A DNA stretch of 5,700 nucleotides, from NCBI GenBank assembly GCA_030642185.1, contig DAOWOG010000104.1, positions 1 to 5,700 on the forward strand, given 5' to 3'. The position numbers and the translations under genes are program-made. Of this stretch, positions 5,564 to 5,700 are shown piece after piece. The notes below the pieces were generated by a model that saw nothing but the letters and a program-made list of their open reading frames with translations, was not told the DNA's origin and searched no databases. Numbering within the stretch: the first letter of the stretch is position 1; every line of letters begins with the position of its first letter. The stretch is from Helicobacteraceae bacterium. GTDB lineage: Bacteria > Campylobacterota > Campylobacteria > Campylobacterales > Sulfurimonadaceae.

Positions 5564-5700
5564 GAGAGTTCCTTGATAGCGCTTTTTGCGCTAGATTTTA
5601 CCGGTTTGCTTCAGTGTCGCCGACAACAATGTCTATTTTTTCAGACAAGTTGCACCAGTTTTTGGCCTGACACCTGTTTTGTTTTTCCACAATTAAGAGA
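5564..5700 (-). promoter_or_regulatory. Leader and upstream region of rpsB
   Basis: These 137 nt contain no recognisable gene. Reading on the minus strand towards rpsB, an imperfect hairpin spans 5624-5652 (GTTG/CAAC plus AGACA/TGTCT arms with a small internal loop). Next come a short palindrome TGTCG-C-CGACA (5615-5625), a possible -10 TAAAAT (5595-5600), a perfect 6-bp hairpin TAGCGC / GCGCTA with an A5 loop (5577-5593), and the ribosome site AAGGA (5570-5574) before the ATG. S2 controls its own operon through the leader in some other bacteria; whether it does here is unknown. The promoter is not confidently located, and the last bases could be the tail of an upstream gene. Confidence 0.4.

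Noticed and set aside
5599..5700. Minus strand frame open from the right edge for ~33 codons, as the tail of an upstream gene
   Set aside because: The translation is not recognisable and its length is unremarkable; it cannot be judged without sequence to the right.

Overview
The window looks like chromosomal housekeeping DNA from a Campylobacterota (epsilonproteobacterial) bacterium. The evidence is the start of RpsB ([20 protein letters not shown]), a long 354-residue EF-Ts, and the gene order rpsB - tsf - ABC ATPase - [slot] - highly acidic protein - gmk - tatA - argS. As I recall it, Campylobacter jejuni carries the same order on one strand (Cj1182c to Cj1175c), with fliR in the slot. Here the slot holds a small, oppositely oriented, exported phospholipase-D-like gene instead. 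Loss of fliR would fit a non-flagellated, Sulfurovum-like lineage, but the genus is inference. Apart from that + strand gene, all genes are on the minus strand, so the window reads right to left.

Layout, in transcription order. Positions 5564-5700 are a leader with small hairpins upstream of rpsB. rpsB (5563-4793) and tsf (4790-3726) form a tight translation operon ending in a strong hairpin terminator at 3676-3702. The ABC ATPase gene (3617-2973) then appears to have its own promoter, whose TATAAT box lies so close to the ATG that the mRNA may be leaderless. Convergent to it, with 6 nt between stop codons, is a + strand gene for a small exported PLD-like protein (2475-2966). In that protein the HKD motif lysine is a serine. 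A short divergent promoter region (2395-2474) separates it from a minus strand cluster. This cluster comprises a 312-residue acidic protein with a degenerate receiver-like N-terminus, overlapping gmk by ATGA; then a 127-nt gap with two hairpins; then tatA; then argS, which starts with TTG 2 nt after the tatA stop and runs off the left edge.

How the genes relate: rpsB, tsf and argS serve translation, gmk supplies GDP from GMP, tatA builds the Tat export pore, and the ABC ATPase probably powers a LolD/MacB-type membrane complex whose permease is elsewhere. The uncharacterised parts are the acidic protein and the PLD-like protein. I see no CRISPR array, mobile element, tRNA or rRNA, and no clearly new multi-gene system. 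The best leads are the acidic pseudo-receiver protein coupled to gmk, the degenerate PLD-like gene in the fliR slot, and the putative leaderless ABC ATPase message.
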